Assembly: GCA_000799755.1 (NCBI GenBank)
Contig: JUHI01000029.1
Span: 1 to 64,000 of the forward strand
Reading direction: 5' to 3'
Source: Martinezella tropici
GTDB taxonomy: Bacteria; Pseudomonadota; Alphaproteobacteria; Rhizobiales; Rhizobiaceae
Length of the DNA: 64,000 bases
Shown here: positions 24,822 through 33,779 of the stretch, one piece after another
Layout: each line of letters opens with the position of its first letter
How positions within the stretch are numbered: position 1 is the first letter of the stretch
Notes under the pieces: generated by a model
Databases searched by the model: none
Told to the model about the DNA's origin: nothing
What the model saw: only the letters and a program-made list of their open reading frames with translations
Translations under genes and position numbers: made by a program

Positions 24822-25570
24822 AGTTCGTCCTCGTTTCCGAGATAGGCCTCGCGCACGTCTGCGCTCGCGGCAATTTCCTCGGCGTTGCCGGTCATGATGA
24901 TCCGCCCGTAAACAAGCACGGAAATGCGGTCGGCGAGCGCAAATACGGCGTCCATGTCGTGCTCGACCAGCAGGATCGTCACCTTGCCGCGAAGGTCCCG
25001 CAACACGTCGATCATGTCCTGGCTTTCGGCATGGCCAAGGCCGGCCATGGGCTCGTCGAGCAGCAACACCTTTGGTCGGCCGGCCAGCGAGACCAGAAGC
25101 TCGAGCTGTTTTCGTTCGCCATGCGAGAGGTCGTCGACGACGATGTCGGCGCGTTTGCCGAGTGGGCTGCGACCGAGCAACTCATCGGCCTCTTCCCATA
25201 CGTCGTGGCGCGCCGTCATGCGATCAAGTATGCGTAGATTGCGGCCGAGCCGCACCTGGACAGCCGCGGCAATGTTCTGCCGCACGGTGAACTCCCCGAG
25301 CAGGCTCGTTACCTGGAAGGTGCGTCCGAGCCCGAGTTTCACACGCGCAGCCGGTGCCAGCCGGGTGATGTCTTGTCCCGCGAAAATGATCCGGCCTTCG
25401 GTGGGGAGCAGATTGCCGCACAGCTGGTGGATCAGCGTCGATTTTCCAGCACCATTCGGTCCGATCAGGGCATGAATATGCCCCTCCTGGAGCGAAAAGC
25501 TGACCTTGTCCGTCGCCGTCAGCCCGGCAAAGCGCTTAACCAGTTGTTGCGTCTCAAGGATCGTCGTCAT
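24815..25570 (-). CDS. livG: Branched-chain-type ABC transporter ATPase (LivG-like)
   Basis: This 251-aa ATPase has Walker A GPNGAGKST, signature LSHGERKQLEL (the S-H-G-E variant seen in many LivG proteins), Walker B VLLLDEPMAGL and H-loop VEHDMDAVF. The ATG at 25570 overlaps the livM stop as ATGA; an upstream in-frame start at 25666 would lie inside livM. It overlaps livF by 7 bases. Confidence 0.9.
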   Translation of the reverse strand: MTTILETQQLVKRFAGLTATDKVSFSLQEGHIHALIGPNGAGKSTLIHQLCGNLLPTEGRIIFAGQDITRLAPAARVKLGLGRTFQVTSLLGEFTVRQNIAAAVQVRLGRNLRILDRMTARHDVWEEADELLGRSPLGKRADIVVDDLSHGERKQLELLVSLAGRPKVLLLDEPMAGLGHAESQDMIDVLRDLRGKVTILLVEHDMDAVFALADRISVLVYGRIIMTGNAEEIAASADVREAYLGNEDELC

Positions 25571-26544
25571 GCCGCGCTCCCTCGAAATCGTGCGAGAAGG
25601 CCCTGGATGCCGCCCTTGGTGCCGAGAACCACGACGAGAAGAAGGATGCCGAGGACAAGTTGCCAATGCTCCGTCCAGCCCGCCAGATAGGTCTGCAGAA
25701 GGGTAAAGGCTGCGGCGCCCAAAATCGGGCCGACAAAGGTGCCGACCCCGCCAAGTATGATCATGATCATCAGCTCGCCGGACTTGGTCCAGGCAAGCGT
25801 GTCGGGGCTCACGAACCGCATGAAGACCGCCATGAGCGCGCCGGCAAGCCCTGCTCCCATGCCTGAGAGCACGAAGGCGTAAAGCTTGTAGCGGAAGGGC
25901 TCGATACCGAGCGACATCATGCGCTTTTCATTCTGGCGGATGCCGGCAAGCATGGTGCCGAAGGAAGATCCGAGCACGCGGTTCAGCCAGAGGAAATAGA
26001 GGACCGCGACCGCAAGGATCACGAAGTACACCGCCGTCTTGTCGCGCAGGCCGATACCGAAGAGCGTATTGGCGTTGCGCACGATGATGCCGTCGTCGCC
26101 GCCATAGGTTTTGAGCGAGACGAAGAAGGCAAACAGCATCTGAGCGAAGGCAAGCGTGATCATGATGAACTGCACGCCGCCGGTTCTCAGCGCCAGGGCG
26201 CCGATGACGAGCGCGAGCAGGCCGGAGACGAGAATCGCGACGGGCAGGGTGATCAGCAACTGGTCCGTGCCGGGTATGAAGCCGAACAGCGGCACGCCTT
26301 CCGCGTGATGATAATACAGGATGCCGACGACATAATTGCCGATGCCGAAAAAGGCGGCATGACCGAAGGACACCATGCCGCCGGCGCCGAGTGCGAGATT
26401 GAGGCTCGCGGCGGCAATCGCGTAGATCATCACGCGCGCGACCAGGCTCGGCAGTGCCGGCTGGCCGATCGCCGGCGCGACAAAGGGCAGGGCAGCCAGG
26501 CAGGCGACGACAATGAAACTGAGAAATATGCGGCGCATCGTCAA
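25567..26544 (-). CDS. livM: Branched-chain-type ABC transporter permease (LivM-like)
   Basis: This 325-aa inner-membrane permease has about 9-10 hydrophobic helices. It shows the family motif ASLNLALGAGGMVSFGHAAFFGIGNYV early on (given here as resemblance) and MLAGIRQNEKRMMSLGIEPFRYKL, the cytoplasmic coupling loop that contacts the ATPases. It starts ATGA-coupled to livH and ends ATGA-coupled to livG. Confidence 0.92.
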   Translation of the reverse strand: MTMRRIFLSFIVVACLAALPFVAPAIGQPALPSLVARVMIYAIAAASLNLALGAGGMVSFGHAAFFGIGNYVVGILYYHHAEGVPLFGFIPGTDQLLITLPVAILVSGLLALVIGALALRTGGVQFIMITLAFAQMLFAFFVSLKTYGGDDGIIVRNANTLFGIGLRDKTAVYFVILAVAVLYFLWLNRVLGSSFGTMLAGIRQNEKRMMSLGIEPFRYKLYAFVLSGMGAGLAGALMAVFMRFVSPDTLAWTKSGELMIMIILGGVGTFVGPILGAAAFTLLQTYLAGWTEHWQLVLGILLLVVVLGTKGGIQGLLARFRGSAA

Positions 26545-27455
26545 CCTTTCGCCGGAAACAGGCCCTTCGGCTGAACGAGCAGCACGATCGCCATCAAAAG
26601 GTATATGCCCATGGACGAGATACCGGCCCCCAAAGCATCGGCATCGGGGCCCGCCATGAGGTGCCGCAACAATCCCGGCATGAAGGCTCTGAGCCCGGTA
26701 TCAAGCACACCGAGCGTGATGCCGGCGACGAAAGCACCCTTGACCGATCCGACGCCGCCAATGACGACGACGACGAATGTCGCAAGCAGGATCTGCTCGC
26801 CCATGCCCACCTGTACGCTCACAACCGGCGCCATCATGAAGCCGGCAAGACCGGCCAGCATCGACCCTAGCCCGAAAATCAAGGTGTAGAGCAGCCTGAT
26901 ATCGACACCGAGCGCTCGCACCATGTCGCGGTTGGTCGAGCCGGCGCGAACCAGCATGCCGATGCGCGTGCGGTTGATCAGCAGATAAAGCCCTAAAGCC
27001 ACCAAGAGGCCGACGAGAATTATCAGCAATCGGAAGGGGGGATAAAGAAGTCCCGGAAGCAGTTCGATCGGTTGCGACAGCATGTCGGGGAGTTGCAGGA
27101 AGATCGGTTGTCGGCCGAACAGCAAGACCGTCAGCTCATTGAAGATGAGGATCAAAGCGAAGGTGGCCAACACCTGGTCGAGATGGTCTCTCTCGTAAAG
27201 CCGGCGCATGACGCCAAGCTCGACGATGATGCCAACCACCGTCGAGGCGACCAGCGCCGCGGGCAGTCCGAGCCAGAAGTTGCCGGTGGCGCTCGCTGCC
27301 CACGCGCCGGCAAAGGCTCCCACCATGTAAAGCGAGCCATGGGCAAGATTGATGACGCCCATGATGCCAAAGATCAGGGTTAGCCCCGCAGCCATCAGAA
27401 ACAGCATCACGCCATAGAGAAGGCCGTTGAGCAATTGTTCAAGGATAAGGGTCAT
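26541..27455 (-). CDS. livH: Branched-chain-type ABC transporter permease (LivH-like)
   Basis: This 304-aa permease starts MTLILEQLLNGLLYGV and contains FGIMGVINLAHGSLYM and VRAGSTNRDMVRALGVDI (coupling loop), with repeated membrane helices. The ATG at 27455 fits LivH homologues, while the frame upstream to 27521 has no such similarity. It pairs with LivM as the transmembrane half of the importer and lies 95 bases downstream of the binding-protein gene. Confidence 0.92.
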   Translation of the reverse strand: MTLILEQLLNGLLYGVMLFLMAAGLTLIFGIMGVINLAHGSLYMVGAFAGAWAASATGNFWLGLPAALVASTVVGIIVELGVMRRLYERDHLDQVLATFALILIFNELTVLLFGRQPIFLQLPDMLSQPIELLPGLLYPPFRLLIILVGLLVALGLYLLINRTRIGMLVRAGSTNRDMVRALGVDIRLLYTLIFGLGSMLAGLAGFMMAPVVSVQVGMGEQILLATFVVVVIGGVGSVKGAFVAGITLGVLDTGLRAFMPGLLRHLMAGPDADALGAGISSMGIYLLMAIVLLVQPKGLFPAKG

Positions 27456-27549
27456 TGCGTGGTCCGGTGACCTTTTGTCGAGCAGAGAGTGAAACCAATG
27501 CGCGAAAACCCGGGGTACCAAGGATGATGTCCGGGTCTTCGCTTATGGA

Positions 27550-28719
27550 TCAGAGCTTGCAGTCCTTGGCGTGGATGTCGCCGTAATTTTCGATGAGCTT
27601 GCGCACTGTCTTGGTTGTCGGAACGCCGTCGGGACCCTTGACCACCTCGAGCAGGTACCAATCCTGCACCGGATGCTGGTTCGAGCCAAAGCTGAACTTG
27701 CCGCGGACGGACTGGAAGTCAGCCTTCTTGAGCGCGGCGCGGAAGGCATCGATGTTGTCGATGCTACCGGTCGCCTTGAGTGCGGAGGCGATCAGGCGAG
27801 CGACGTCATAGCCCTGGGTGCCGTATGTGGTCAAAGGCCGATCCGGATAGGTGGCTTTCCACTTTGCGACCAGCTCCTTGCTGGCGGCATTATCAAAATC
27901 CGGACTCCAGTGTGAGGTGACCTTCAGGCCGACGGCCGCGTCGCCGAGGCTCTTCAACACGACTGCGTCGCTCGAGGGCTCTGAAAGCACCATCGGGATC
28001 TGGCCGAGCAGGCCTGCCTGCTGATACTGGCGAAGGAAGGCGATGCCGAGGCCACCCGGATGGAATTGAAAGACGACATCAGGCTTCGCCGCCCGGATCT
28101 GCGCCATTTCGGCGGAATAGTCGGTCTGATCGAGCTGGGTGTAGACTTCGCCGACGATTTCGCCGCCAAACGTGCGCTTGAAGCCGTTCAGCGCGTCCTT
28201 GCCTGCCTGATAGTTGGGCGCCAGGATAAAGGCGCGCTTGTAGCCGAGTTCCTTTGCCGCAATGCCGGAAGCCTCGTGCAGCGAGTCGTTCTGCCAGGGG
28301 ACAACGAAGTAGTTCGCATTGCAGTCCGGGCCGGCAAGATTGGAGGGGGCGGCATTGGCGCTGACATAGATCGCGCCATTGTCCACGACGTCGGGCACCA
28401 CGGCCCCGGCAATATTGGAAAAGATGATGCCGGTCAGAAGCTTGATCTTTTCGTCGCCCATCATTTTTTCGGCGATCTGGCGGCCATTGGCGGGTTTGTT
28501 GGCATCGTCCTCGACGACCAGCTCGACGGGAACGCCGCCGAGCTTGCCACCCTCCATGTCGATCGCGAGCTTCATGCCGTCTCGAACATCCTGGCCGAGA
28601 TAGCCGCCCGGACCGGACAGGGTGGTGATCACGCCGATCTTGACCGGATCGGCCGCGAACGCCGCCGTTGCGCTGGCAAGCGCAACGGTCAACGCAAAGA
28701 GTGTAGTCCTGAGTTTCAT
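27550..28719 (-). CDS. Branched-chain-type ABC transporter substrate-binding protein (LivK-like)
   Basis: This 389-aa periplasmic protein begins with signal peptide MKLRTTLFALTVALASATAAFA. The mature part has the type-I fold of Peripla_BP_6 proteins: PVKIGVITTLSGPGGYLGQD, LVVEDDANKPANGRQIAEKM, and GTQGYDVARLIASAL. The ATG at 28719 has GGGGAA upstream; an in-frame ATG 12 bases earlier is the alternative. Related proteins in catabolic operons often bind aromatic acids, so the ligand here may be the island's aromatic substrate. Confidence 0.9.
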   Translation of the reverse strand: MKLRTTLFALTVALASATAAFAADPVKIGVITTLSGPGGYLGQDVRDGMKLAIDMEGGKLGGVPVELVVEDDANKPANGRQIAEKMMGDEKIKLLTGIIFSNIAGAVVPDVVDNGAIYVSANAAPSNLAGPDCNANYFVVPWQNDSLHEASGIAAKELGYKRAFILAPNYQAGKDALNGFKRTFGGEIVGEVYTQLDQTDYSAEMAQIRAAKPDVVFQFHPGGLGIAFLRQYQQAGLLGQIPMVLSEPSSDAVVLKSLGDAAVGLKVTSHWSPDFDNAASKELVAKWKATYPDRPLTTYGTQGYDVARLIASALKATGSIDNIDAFRAALKKADFQSVRGKFSFGSNQHPVQDWYLLEVVKGPDGVPTTKTVRKLIENYGDIHAKDCKL

Positions 28720-28787
28720 AGGGTTCCCCATTGTTTCGTTATTGCATTTGTTTCGATCGTTATTTTCCGCCTCTCCCCCGGCAGAAT

Positions 28788-29333
28788 TTATTGCAATTTT
28801 ACCCAGCCTTCCGGCGGTGTCTTGCCCGGATGGACCGTTCCGCATTTCGGGCAGGTGCGAAGTTTCTCGTCTGCGTAGAATTTTGCATAGAGCGGAGGAA
28901 GGTCGTCAACTATAGATTCCAGATCGACCTCGGCTCTGTGCACTAAAGTTGTGCATTCGAAGCAATACCATTCGACCGCATCGAGAGCGCCTTCCTCCCG
29001 GACCGCCTCGATGACAAGACCGATGGAGCCTTCCTGCGGGCGCTGCGGCGAATGACGGATATGAGCCGGCAGCAGGAAGACGTCGCCCTCGCGAATCGGT
29101 ACGTCGTAGAATTCCTTGCCGTCATAGAGCTTGAGCACCATGTCGCCCTTGAGCTGGTAGAAGAACTCCTCGGACGGGTCGTCATGATAGTCGGTGCGGC
29201 GGTTCGGGCCGCCGACGATCGTCACCATCAGGTTGCCATCCTTCCAGATCTGCTGGTTGCCGACGGGCGGCTGCAAGAGATGGCGGTGTTCTTCGATCCA
29301 TTTTTGAAGGTTGAATGCGCTCAGTCTGGTCAT
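28788..29333 (-). CDS. nbaC: 3-hydroxyanthranilate 3,4-dioxygenase
   Basis: This 181-aa cupin matches bacterial 3-hydroxyanthranilate dioxygenase closely in length and motifs. Iron ligands His50 (RRTDYHDDP), Glu56 (EEFFYQ) and His94 (HIRHSPQRP) correspond to the known His51/Glu57/His95. A C-terminal rubredoxin-like metal site is intact (Cys124-x2-Cys127 and Cys161-x2-Cys164). The enzyme opens 3-hydroxyanthranilate to 2-amino-3-carboxymuconate semialdehyde. It is the second gene of the minus-strand operon. No separate decarboxylase gene of the ACMSD family is visible in the window. Confidence 0.92.
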   Translation of the reverse strand: MTRLSAFNLQKWIEEHRHLLQPPVGNQQIWKDGNLMVTIVGGPNRRTDYHDDPSEEFFYQLKGDMVLKLYDGKEFYDVPIREGDVFLLPAHIRHSPQRPQEGSIGLVIEAVREEGALDAVEWYCFECTTLVHRAEVDLESIVDDLPPLYAKFYADEKLRTCPKCGTVHPGKTPPEGWVKLQ

Positions 29334-29355
29334 TGTCGTTCCTCCCTTTTCGAGA

Positions 29356-30312
29356 TCAGCCCAGTTTTAATCCGCTTTGTTCGAAGGCCTCGCGGGTCAG
29401 GCGCTTCTCTGTCTCGGTGAGCTCGAGCAGCGGCGCGCGCACCGGACCTCCCGCTTGACCAAGAAGTTCCTGCCAGTATTTTTGGTGGGCGTGCGGCTTC
29501 TCGGCCGGACGCGACCGCTTGAAGGCATCGCGGACCTGTTGGAGGCTGGCGCTCACGGCTTTTGCCTCGGCAGCCTTGCCGGCAAAAGCGAGGTCGGTGT
29601 AATCCCGCATGCGGCGATCGACCTTTGTCTGCAAGGTGTAAGGCGGCGACGAGCAGAGATAGAGCTGCCAGCCGAGCTCCAGAACATTATCCAGCCACTC
29701 TTCCTCGGAGGCGGTAGAGACCAGAATGCGATCGCCCGCAAGCGCCGTGAGCTTCTTGTACATGTCGCGGGGGACGGAATATTTGATGGCGACCACCGTC
29801 TCGATATCGGCGAGACGGTTGCAGAGTTCCGGGCTCATCAGGTAGCCACTATCGGGATGCGACCAGAGCGCCATGCCGATATCGACTTTAGAAGCGATGG
29901 TTTCGTAGTAGCGCGTCAATGTTTCGTCCTGCGCCTTGGCGAAATGCAGGATCGGCGCATGGACGACGATATAGTCGGCGCCGCAGGCCTGGGCGTGTTT
30001 TGCAAGCTCGATAACGACATCCATGTTCTGGTCTGAGCAGGACATGATTGTCTGCGCCCGGCCAGCCGCCGCTTCGACGGAGAGGTCGAACAGCCGCTTG
30101 CGCTCGTCCAGGGACATCGAAAAGAACTCGCCCTGCTTTCCGGCAATGAAGAAGCCGTCAATAGCGAGCTCGGTAATCCAATGATGCATGTTGCGGCGGA
30201 AGCCGTCTTCGTCGAGGGTGCCGTCTCCCTGGAATGGCGTGTTGGCTGCAGCCCAGATCCCGCGCATCGTTGCGCGCGAGTGTGCCTTGGCGTCCTTGCG
30301 GTCGTATTTCAT
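29356..30312 (-). CDS. Dihydrodipicolinate synthase (DapA) family aldolase/lyase
   Basis: This 318-aa protein has the (beta/alpha)8 DapA fold: MRGIWAAANTPFQGDGTLDEDGFRRN at the start, FIAGKQGEFFSMSLDERKRLF, and the Schiff-base Lys in VVAIKYSVPRDMY. DapA relatives in catabolic operons are pyruvate-dependent aldolases or hydratase-aldolases acting on ring-cleavage products. The ATG is preceded by GAGGAGGACAA. It is the promoter-proximal gene of the minus-strand operon, upstream of the 3-hydroxyanthranilate dioxygenase, so processing of an open-ring intermediate is plausible but unproven. Confidence 0.8.
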   Translation of the reverse strand: MKYDRKDAKAHSRATMRGIWAAANTPFQGDGTLDEDGFRRNMHHWITELAIDGFFIAGKQGEFFSMSLDERKRLFDLSVEAAAGRAQTIMSCSDQNMDVVIELAKHAQACGADYIVVHAPILHFAKAQDETLTRYYETIASKVDIGMALWSHPDSGYLMSPELCNRLADIETVVAIKYSVPRDMYKKLTALAGDRILVSTASEEEWLDNVLELGWQLYLCSSPPYTLQTKVDRRMRDYTDLAFAGKAAEAKAVSASLQQVRDAFKRSRPAEKPHAHQKYWQELLGQAGGPVRAPLLELTETEKRLTREAFEQSGLKLG

Positions 30313-30501
30313 TTGTCCTCCTCGATCGCCCGGATGGCCGGGAAATCATCCTCAGGATGGCATGGCGGCACGACCATTAAACTGCCGCGCCCGCGCGTTG
30401 CGAGACGATAGTTCTGGCGTCCGGCCCGTTCGGCAATATCCTGTTCTTCGATCCATTAAGCCGTAGATTTTTTTATTCAAGAACCGACGAAATATGCATA
30501 T

Positions 30502-30514
30502 ATTCATGTTGAAT
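30502..30514. promoter_or_regulatory. Candidate LysR-binding dyad in the divergent promoter region
   Basis: ATTCA-TGT-TGAAT is a 13-bp dyad of the T-N11-A form typical of LysR boxes. It lies just upstream of the LysR start (30520) and between it and the divergent DapA-like operon, within an AT-rich stretch (30470-30520). Confidence 0.45.
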
Positions 30515-30519
30515 TCAGT

Positions 30520-31437
30520 ATGGATCGGCTGATGATAAATCTGCGTCAAGTCAAGTGCTTCCAAGCCGTCGTCGAACTGGGGAATTTTTCTCGCGCGGCC
30601 GAGCGATTGCGCACGAGTCAGGCAGGCGTGTCCCACGCAATCCACGATCTGGAGGCGTTATTGGGTACCCGGCTCTTCGATCGTACGACAAGGCGAGTTG
30701 AATTGACCGAGGCGGGCCAGATCTTCGCCGCCGGAGTATTGCCGGGGCTGGCCGAAATTGAGCGGGCCGTGGAATCGGTGCGCGACCTCAGCGATCTACG
30801 AACGGGGCTGGTGCGCATCGCCGCGCCGCCGCTCCTTGGTGCGACGGTCCTGCCACGCCTGTTGCAGGAGGTCGGCAAAGTTCATCCCAACTTGAAGCTG
30901 CGCATTGAGGATGTCGGCACGGATTTGATCGTTCCGCGCGTGCGCAACGGCCTGTACGAGATCGGTATCGGGACTTTCAATGCTGACGAGGAAGGAATTG
31001 ACCGTCAACATGTGCTCAGCGACCGCTTGATGGTCTTCATCCAAATGGAGCATCCATTCAAATCGGTCGAGGAGGTGGAATGGAAATCACTGCACGATCA
31101 GCACGTGATTACGCTGACTAGGGAAAGCAACATCCGGCTTCTGACCGAAATCGGGTTTGAAACTGCGGGCTTGCCTCTTCGCCCGCATCTGGAAGTGCAC
31201 CAGATCCACACTGCTCTTTCGCTCGTCGAAAGTGGCGCCGGCGTCGCCGTGCTTCCGACCTATGCCTTCGCTGCCTTGAATGGCAGGGGGGTCGCCGCTC
31301 GCCCGCTCACGAACCCGGCGCTAACGCGGCAGGTAAGTATCATTACTGCGCGTGATCGCATTCCCTCGCCAGGAACGACGGCCGTGCGTCCCTTGCTGAA
31401 GAAGATCTTGCGTCAGATGGTGCCGGAGATACTTTGA
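30520..31437 (+). CDS. LysR-family transcriptional regulator
   Basis: This 305-aa protein has an N-terminal helix-turn-helix (LRQVKCFQAVVELGNFSRAAERL, SQAGVSHAIHDLEALLGTRLF, residues 8-65) and a C-terminal effector domain ending with VESGAGVAVLPTYAFAAL. It is divergent from the DapA/3-hydroxyanthranilate dioxygenase/ABC importer operon and probably activates it in response to a pathway compound. A second in-frame ATG at 30532 (MINLRQ) is an equally possible start. Confidence 0.9.
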   Translation: MDRLMINLRQVKCFQAVVELGNFSRAAERLRTSQAGVSHAIHDLEALLGTRLFDRTTRRVELTEAGQIFAAGVLPGLAEIERAVESVRDLSDLRTGLVRIAAPPLLGATVLPRLLQEVGKVHPNLKLRIEDVGTDLIVPRVRNGLYEIGIGTFNADEEGIDRQHVLSDRLMVFIQMEHPFKSVEEVEWKSLHDQHVITLTRESNIRLLTEIGFETAGLPLRPHLEVHQIHTALSLVESGAGVAVLPTYAFAALNGRGVAARPLTNPALTRQVSIITARDRIPSPGTTAVRPLLKKILRQMVPEIL

Positions 31438-31630
31438 CGCGATCCAAGGCCGGTGTTGCACGCAGATTTTTCCTTGGTGGCAAGAAGCATCCAATCATCA
31501 GAGCAATCAACATCAACACTTCACGTTCCACAATAGCCGCTTATGCCAGCCGGCGTGTGAGTCAGGCCCGGTCGAAGGCTCGATTCCTTTCAAGAGCCCT
31601 TCATCTTTCAAAATCTATCGGCATGGACGT

Positions 31631-32974
31631 TTATGTTGCGAGCCGAACACGGGTGCCTATATCCGGCGTCGTGATTTCCAAACGCATGCCGTGCAGTCTC
31701 GCTATCGCCGAGACGAGGCTTAATCCCAAGCCGTTGCCGGGGGCATGTCGGCTTTTCTCGGCTCTGTAGAAGCGGCGCAGCACGGCGTCGGCGTCCTCTG
31801 CGCGTATCCCGATGCCGGTATCCTCGACCGTGACGGTCACAACGTGACCATTGCCTTCGACTTCCACGACCGCCCGCCCTTCTCTCGGCGTGAACTTAAT
31901 CGCATTGTCGATCAAGTTGGCTATCGCTTCGAAGATCAGGCTGGGGTCACCAGAGATGATGGCCGGCTCGTTATTGCTCGAGTGATATGCCAGGGCAACG
32001 CCGGATTCGTCGGCCGCTGGCTCGAAGAAATCAACCGCATCGCGTGCGATCGCCTTCACGTCGATGTCTACGAAGCCCGATCTTCTGAGGCCATCTTCGA
32101 CCTCGGAGATCCGTAGAAGCGCGCCGAACGTCTTGAGAATACCGCGGATCTCATCAAGCGCCTCATCGACATAACTGTGATATTCGTCGATGCTGGTGGC
32201 CCGCCGGCGTGCTCGTTCAAGGCTGGCGAGAAGGCGCGTGAGGGGCGTTCGCATGTCATGAGCGATGTTGTCGCAGACGCCCTTGACTTCCTGCATCAGG
32301 CGCTCAATTTCGTCGAGCATCTCGTTGACGACATTGGCGAGACGATCGATGTCGCCTCCGGCTCGGCCTGTCGGCAGCCGCTGCTTGAGGTCGCCTTTCA
32401 CGATCTGCGCAGCTGCGTCAGACATCGCATCCAGGCGGCGAACCGCGCCGACACCGACGGCGATGGCACCTGCAAGCCCGAAAACTGCGGTAATAAGCGA
32501 TGCGAATAGCGTCGCGTTTTCGAGGCGTTCGCGAAACTCGCGTTGCTCATGCAGGCTTTGCGCCACGAGAATGGCGGTGCCATCGGCCCGATGACGCAGC
32601 AGCCCTCGATAATGGTCCCTCCTGGCCGCGCTGCGGTCGGCGAAATCGAAGGGAGCATCGAAAACAGCGTGATCGGGATAGGAGAGGGAAACGCCCGCAA
32701 TCAACTTGCCGCTCCGATCGAAGAGGGAGAATGGCCGCTCGGCATTCGTCGGGTCTTTACTTCGGACTGCCAGTCGAGAAAGGACCGCGTCTTCGGACAG
32801 GCTTTGGAGTGATTGCATTTCGCGGGTAAGCCACTCATCGCTTCGCTGGTCGAGAAAACTCTGCATTTGCCAGTCGACAAACAAAAACAGCGCGCCTGCG
32901 GCCGCGCCGAACACGAGAAGGAAGACAAGCGCCAGCCGGAACCCGCTCGTTCGAAAGAGTTCAATTGATCGCAT
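31631..32974 (-). CDS. Sensor histidine kinase
   Basis: This inner-membrane kinase is about 447 aa from the ATG at 32974 (MRSIELFRTSGFRLALVF); an ATG at 32995 is the alternative. TM1 is near residues 13-33, followed by a periplasmic sensor of about 115 aa, TM2 near 155-178 and a HAMP-like segment. The phospho-acceptor His is in CDNIAHDMRTPLTRLL. The N-box NLIDNAIKFTP and G-boxes EDTGIGI and GNGLGLSLV are intact. The start lies inside the 3' end of the response regulator gene. The pair is adjacent to an RND efflux operon, which it may control. Confidence 0.9.
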   Translation of the reverse strand: MRSIELFRTSGFRLALVFLLVFGAAAGALFLFVDWQMQSFLDQRSDEWLTREMQSLQSLSEDAVLSRLAVRSKDPTNAERPFSLFDRSGKLIAGVSLSYPDHAVFDAPFDFADRSAARRDHYRGLLRHRADGTAILVAQSLHEQREFRERLENATLFASLITAVFGLAGAIAVGVGAVRRLDAMSDAAAQIVKGDLKQRLPTGRAGGDIDRLANVVNEMLDEIERLMQEVKGVCDNIAHDMRTPLTRLLASLERARRRATSIDEYHSYVDEALDEIRGILKTFGALLRISEVEDGLRRSGFVDIDVKAIARDAVDFFEPAADESGVALAYHSSNNEPAIISGDPSLIFEAIANLIDNAIKFTPREGRAVVEVEGNGHVVTVTVEDTGIGIRAEDADAVLRRFYRAEKSRHAPGNGLGLSLVSAIARLHGMRLEITTPDIGTRVRLAT

Positions 32975-33644
32975 CGAGAACATAGCCTGAGCCACGAAGC
33001 GTCCGGATCATTGGCACGAGGCCGGGCAGATCGAGCTTCTTGCGAAGTTTGCTGATGTGGACGTCGATGACATTTGTCGCCTCGCCATAGCGATAATGCC
33101 ATACTTCCTCGAACATCATCGTGCGGGTGACGATTTGGCCCGAATGCCGGACAAGATATTCAAGCAACTGGTATTCCCTTGGTAGAAGATCGATAACGTT
33201 GCCGGCCCGGCTTGCGGTATGCGTCAGCAGGTTGATTTCGAGATCACCGACGCGCAGCACCGTCTCCTGGCTGGCAACGGTACGCCTGCGCATGAGAACA
33301 TCCAGTCGAGCCGTCAGTTCAAGCGCTTCGAACGGCTTTGTCAAATAGTCGTCGCCGCCCGCCTTAAGGCCGCGGACTCTCTCGTCGACCGCAGAAAGGG
33401 CGCTCAAAATGAGAACGGGTGTTTGCACCGCAGCTGCTCTTAGGGCTGCCAGTAGTCCAAGACCGTCGAGTGTTCCGGGCAACATTCGATCCAAGACGAT
33501 CGCATCGAACGTACCTGAAACGGCCTTGACGAGACCATCCCGACCGTCGGGTGCCTGCGTGACGGTGCAGCCGTGATCAACAAGTGCTGCCTCGATTTCG
33601 GATGCGGTCCCCGGATCGTCCTCGACCACGAGTATCTTCGACAC
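32961..33644 (-). CDS. OmpR-family response regulator
   Basis: This protein of about 227 aa has a receiver domain with acidic residues in ILVVEDD, phospho-acceptor Asp52 in IVLDRMLPG, and Lys in YLTKPFE. The winged-helix DNA-binding domain ends TLRGSGYVL. The GTG at 33644 has GGAGGA just upstream; the frame extends 30 codons further but without a ribosome site. It is the cognate partner of the downstream kinase, with a 14-base overlap. Confidence 0.9.
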   Translation of the reverse strand: MSKILVVEDDPGTASEIEAALVDHGCTVTQAPDGRDGLVKAVSGTFDAIVLDRMLPGTLDGLGLLAALRAAAVQTPVLILSALSAVDERVRGLKAGGDDYLTKPFEALELTARLDVLMRRRTVASQETVLRVGDLEINLLTHTASRAGNVIDLLPREYQLLEYLVRHSGQIVTRTMMFEEVWHYRYGEATNVIDVHISKLRKKLDLPGLVPMIRTLRGSGYVLDAIN

Positions 33645-33700
33645 ATTTCCTCCACGAAAGCTGACTAATTTTTGCGTATTATCTAGATAATCAATGCTGA

Positions 33701-33739
33701 ATGTTCGTTCGCCCGAACATGAAATCAATTTCATGTTCG
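33701..33739. promoter_or_regulatory. Palindromic operator between divergent response-regulator genes
   Basis: CGAACATGAAAT (33714-33725) and ATTTCATGTTCG (33728-33739) form perfect 12-bp arms with a 2-base centre. A third half-site ATGTTCG lies at 33701-33707, inverted relative to CGAACAT at 33714-33720. The cluster lies between the two OmpR-type genes (starts 33644 and 33780), about 40 bases before the second. Confidence 0.65.
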
Positions 33740-33779
33740 CGAGCGCTCGTGATGATATACCGTCTTCAACGAGGGTTGA

